DNA from: Defluviitaleaceae bacterium
Lineage (GTDB): Bacteria > Bacillota > Clostridia > Lachnospirales > WQUN01
NCBI GenBank assembly: GCA_009783525.1
Contig: WRDG01000134.1
Coordinates: 1 to 6,483 of the forward strand
DNA: 6,483 nucleotides
Reading direction: 5' to 3'
In this document: positions 5,363-6,483 of the stretch, piece by piece
How positions within the stretch are numbered: position 1 is the stretch's first letter
Layout: every line of letters begins with the position of its first letter
Program-made: the position numbers and the translations under genes
Notes under the pieces: generated by a model
Database searches by the model: none
What the model was told of the DNA's origin: nothing
Seen by the model: the letters and a program-made list of their open reading frames with translations, nothing else

Positions 5363-6483
5363 ATGAAAAAGTTTTTAGCATTTATGTTAGTGTTCACGCT
5401 GCTTCTTTCGCTTGTAGTACCGGCGATGGCATCGGCAAAAGTGACCGCTACGGCTTCCGTAAAAGGTAACGACGTAACCATCGTTGTTACAGAGGAAAAC
5501 GGCGATAAAATCACCCAAATAATTCCAAACGGCTTCGTCAAAAGCGGCGCAGCCACATTTGACGTTGGCGTCTACAAAGTCAAAGTCGAATTCACCGGCA
5601 ACGGCGTAAAAAACGTAACGGTCGTAGTTACACCGCCGCTTTCACCCGCACCGCCGGCAGCCGGTCTGCCCAACAACGGCGGCAGCAGCGGACAGGACAA
5701 CCTGTTTGGCGGAGTTACCCTCAAGCAGTACAACAACGCCAACTTCCATTGCAACGCAAGCGGAAACGGCAGAGTTTGGACAACACTTGGCAAAAACGTA
5801 ACGCAAAAACTTAACGCCCCGCTTCATTTTGTAGCCAACACCGGCCAGCCGGTAAGCAACCAGGCAAACAAGCAAACCGCCTGGCACCTTGTCCACGAAA
5901 AAGTGTACATCTGCGAAGAATGCGGCAGCGCGGAATGGGTAACATTCAGCAATAACAGCGGCCTTCCGGACGGCGGCAACGTCCAAATGAACCATCCCGG
6001 CGAAGACATCGAAATATTAAAGGTATGGCTCGACGCGGAAGGCAACGTAATAAGCAGCAAAAACCTGTCGGCTAAGTTCTCCATCACCTGGACCGGCGCA
6101 GACAACAAAGCAAGAGAAATGAAAAACGTAGGCCCGGGCAAATATTGGTTCCCGACCGATTTGATCGAAAACATCGTAGTTAAAGAGACCAGCGTCACCA
6201 AAAACTACACCTTGATCAACATCGAAGGCAGGAATGTGGTCGGAGTTATCTCGGGACAGCTTGCAGACGGCAAAATTTCTTTTACCAACAAAGAAGATCC
6301 GTACGCACTTGTTAAAAAGTTTTGGGATCTTGGCGACGATAAGCCTATAAAAGAAGGCGGCAGCGTTAAAGTTACAACTGACGATAAAGGCTTTGGAACG
6401 GTTACAACAACCGTAACCGCCCGGTTTGACATTTACACCCTCGGCGTATGCGATACTGAATGTGAAGAAGACTGCGAATTAAT
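5363..6483 (+). CDS. Secreted surface-type protein with a Cna-B-like domain, truncated by the right edge
   Basis: The first 373 residues are visible and no stop is reached. Residues 1-25 are a classical signal peptide (MKK, hydrophobic core LAFMLVFTLLLSLVVP, cleavage site AMA or ASA at 21-25), so the protein is exported. Residues 26-90 form a beta-rich domain (KVTATASVKGNDVTIVV, TFDVGVYKVKVEFTG). A Pro-rich linker follows (TPPLSPAPPAAG, 90-101). Residues 112-212 contain CEEC (184-187) inside VYICEECGSAEWVTFSNNSG, possibly a metal site. Residues 215-313 look like a Cna-B/SpaA-type beta-sandwich: ILKVWLDAEGNVI (218-230), VGPGKYWFP (256-264), IVVKETSV (271-278) and a closing ISFTNKEDPY (305-314). 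A further beta-rich part ends with an acidic Cys-rich segment (Cys363, Cys367, Cys371). The ATG follows GGAGG (5349-5353) by nine bases. A sorting signal or anchor cannot be assessed. Likely cell-surface or extracellular; exact role unknown. Confidence 0.9.
   Translation, partial: MKKFLAFMLVFTLLLSLVVPAMASAKVTATASVKGNDVTIVVTEENGDKITQIIPNGFVKSGAATFDVGVYKVKVEFTGNGVKNVTVVVTPPLSPAPPAAGLPNNGGSSGQDNLFGGVTLKQYNNANFHCNASGNGRVWTTLGKNVTQKLNAPLHFVANTGQPVSNQANKQTAWHLVHEKVYICEECGSAEWVTFSNNSGLPDGGNVQMNHPGEDIEILKVWLDAEGNVISSKNLSAKFSITWTGADNKAREMKNVGPGKYWFPTDLIENIVVKETSVTKNYTLINIEGRNVVGVISGQLADGKISFTNKEDPYALVKKFWDLGDDKPIKEGGSVKVTTDDKGFGTVTTTVTARFDIYTLGVCDTECEEDCEL

Noticed and set aside
5572..6432. Minus-strand open frames at 5572-5793, 5642-5995, 5824-6201 and 6205-6432
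   Set aside because: They are antisense to the secreted-protein gene, whose signal peptide and domains are clear; Thr/Val/Asn-rich sense codons create long opposite frames.

Overview
The window looks like chromosomal DNA from an anaerobic Bacillota bacterium, most likely a member of Clostridia. The evidence is strong Shine-Dalgarno sequences, frequent TTG/GTG starts, extended -10 promoters, a DUF951 protein typical of Firmicutes, separate pyrB and pyrI genes, and a clostridial-style BTAD regulator. Coding DNA is of moderate to high GC, while the intergenic stretches are very A+T rich. Genus or species cannot be read from the sequence.

Region 1 (1-834, minus strand): a DUF951 gene overlaps the start of a PfkB-family sugar/nucleoside kinase gene that runs off the left edge. 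A short A+T-rich gap (835-924) holds back-to-back extended -10 promoters serving this pair and the plus-strand operon.

Region 2 (925-2975, plus strand): a three-gene operon holds a stand-alone protein related to the reactivation domain of B12-dependent methionine synthase, then pyrB and pyrI, the catalytic and regulatory subunits of aspartate carbamoyltransferase. PyrB and PyrI would form an allosteric enzyme for the first committed step of pyrimidine synthesis. The first gene has no obvious biochemical link to them.

Region 3 (2976-3651): a small uncharacterised minus-strand gene abuts pyrI stop codon to stop codon. Beyond it lie an 18-bp tandem repeat array of nine units, a strong plus-strand terminator hairpin, and a good promoter for the next gene.

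Region 4 (3673-4905, plus strand): a SARP/BTAD-type transcriptional regulator whose C-terminus resembles a degenerate GGDEF domain, with SSNQF in the signature position.

Region 5 (4906-5362): 457 bases with no convincing gene. It holds several potential hairpins and a second repeat family (36-41 bp units), in which each unit can form a hairpin with an eight-base loop; one unit has paired changes in its stem.

Region 6 (5363-right edge): a secreted protein with a signal peptide, a Pro-rich linker, a CxxC segment and a Cna-B-like domain, truncated by the window. The most unusual material is the two unrelated repeat arrays flanking the regulator, the structured leader before the secreted protein, and the regulator's architecture.
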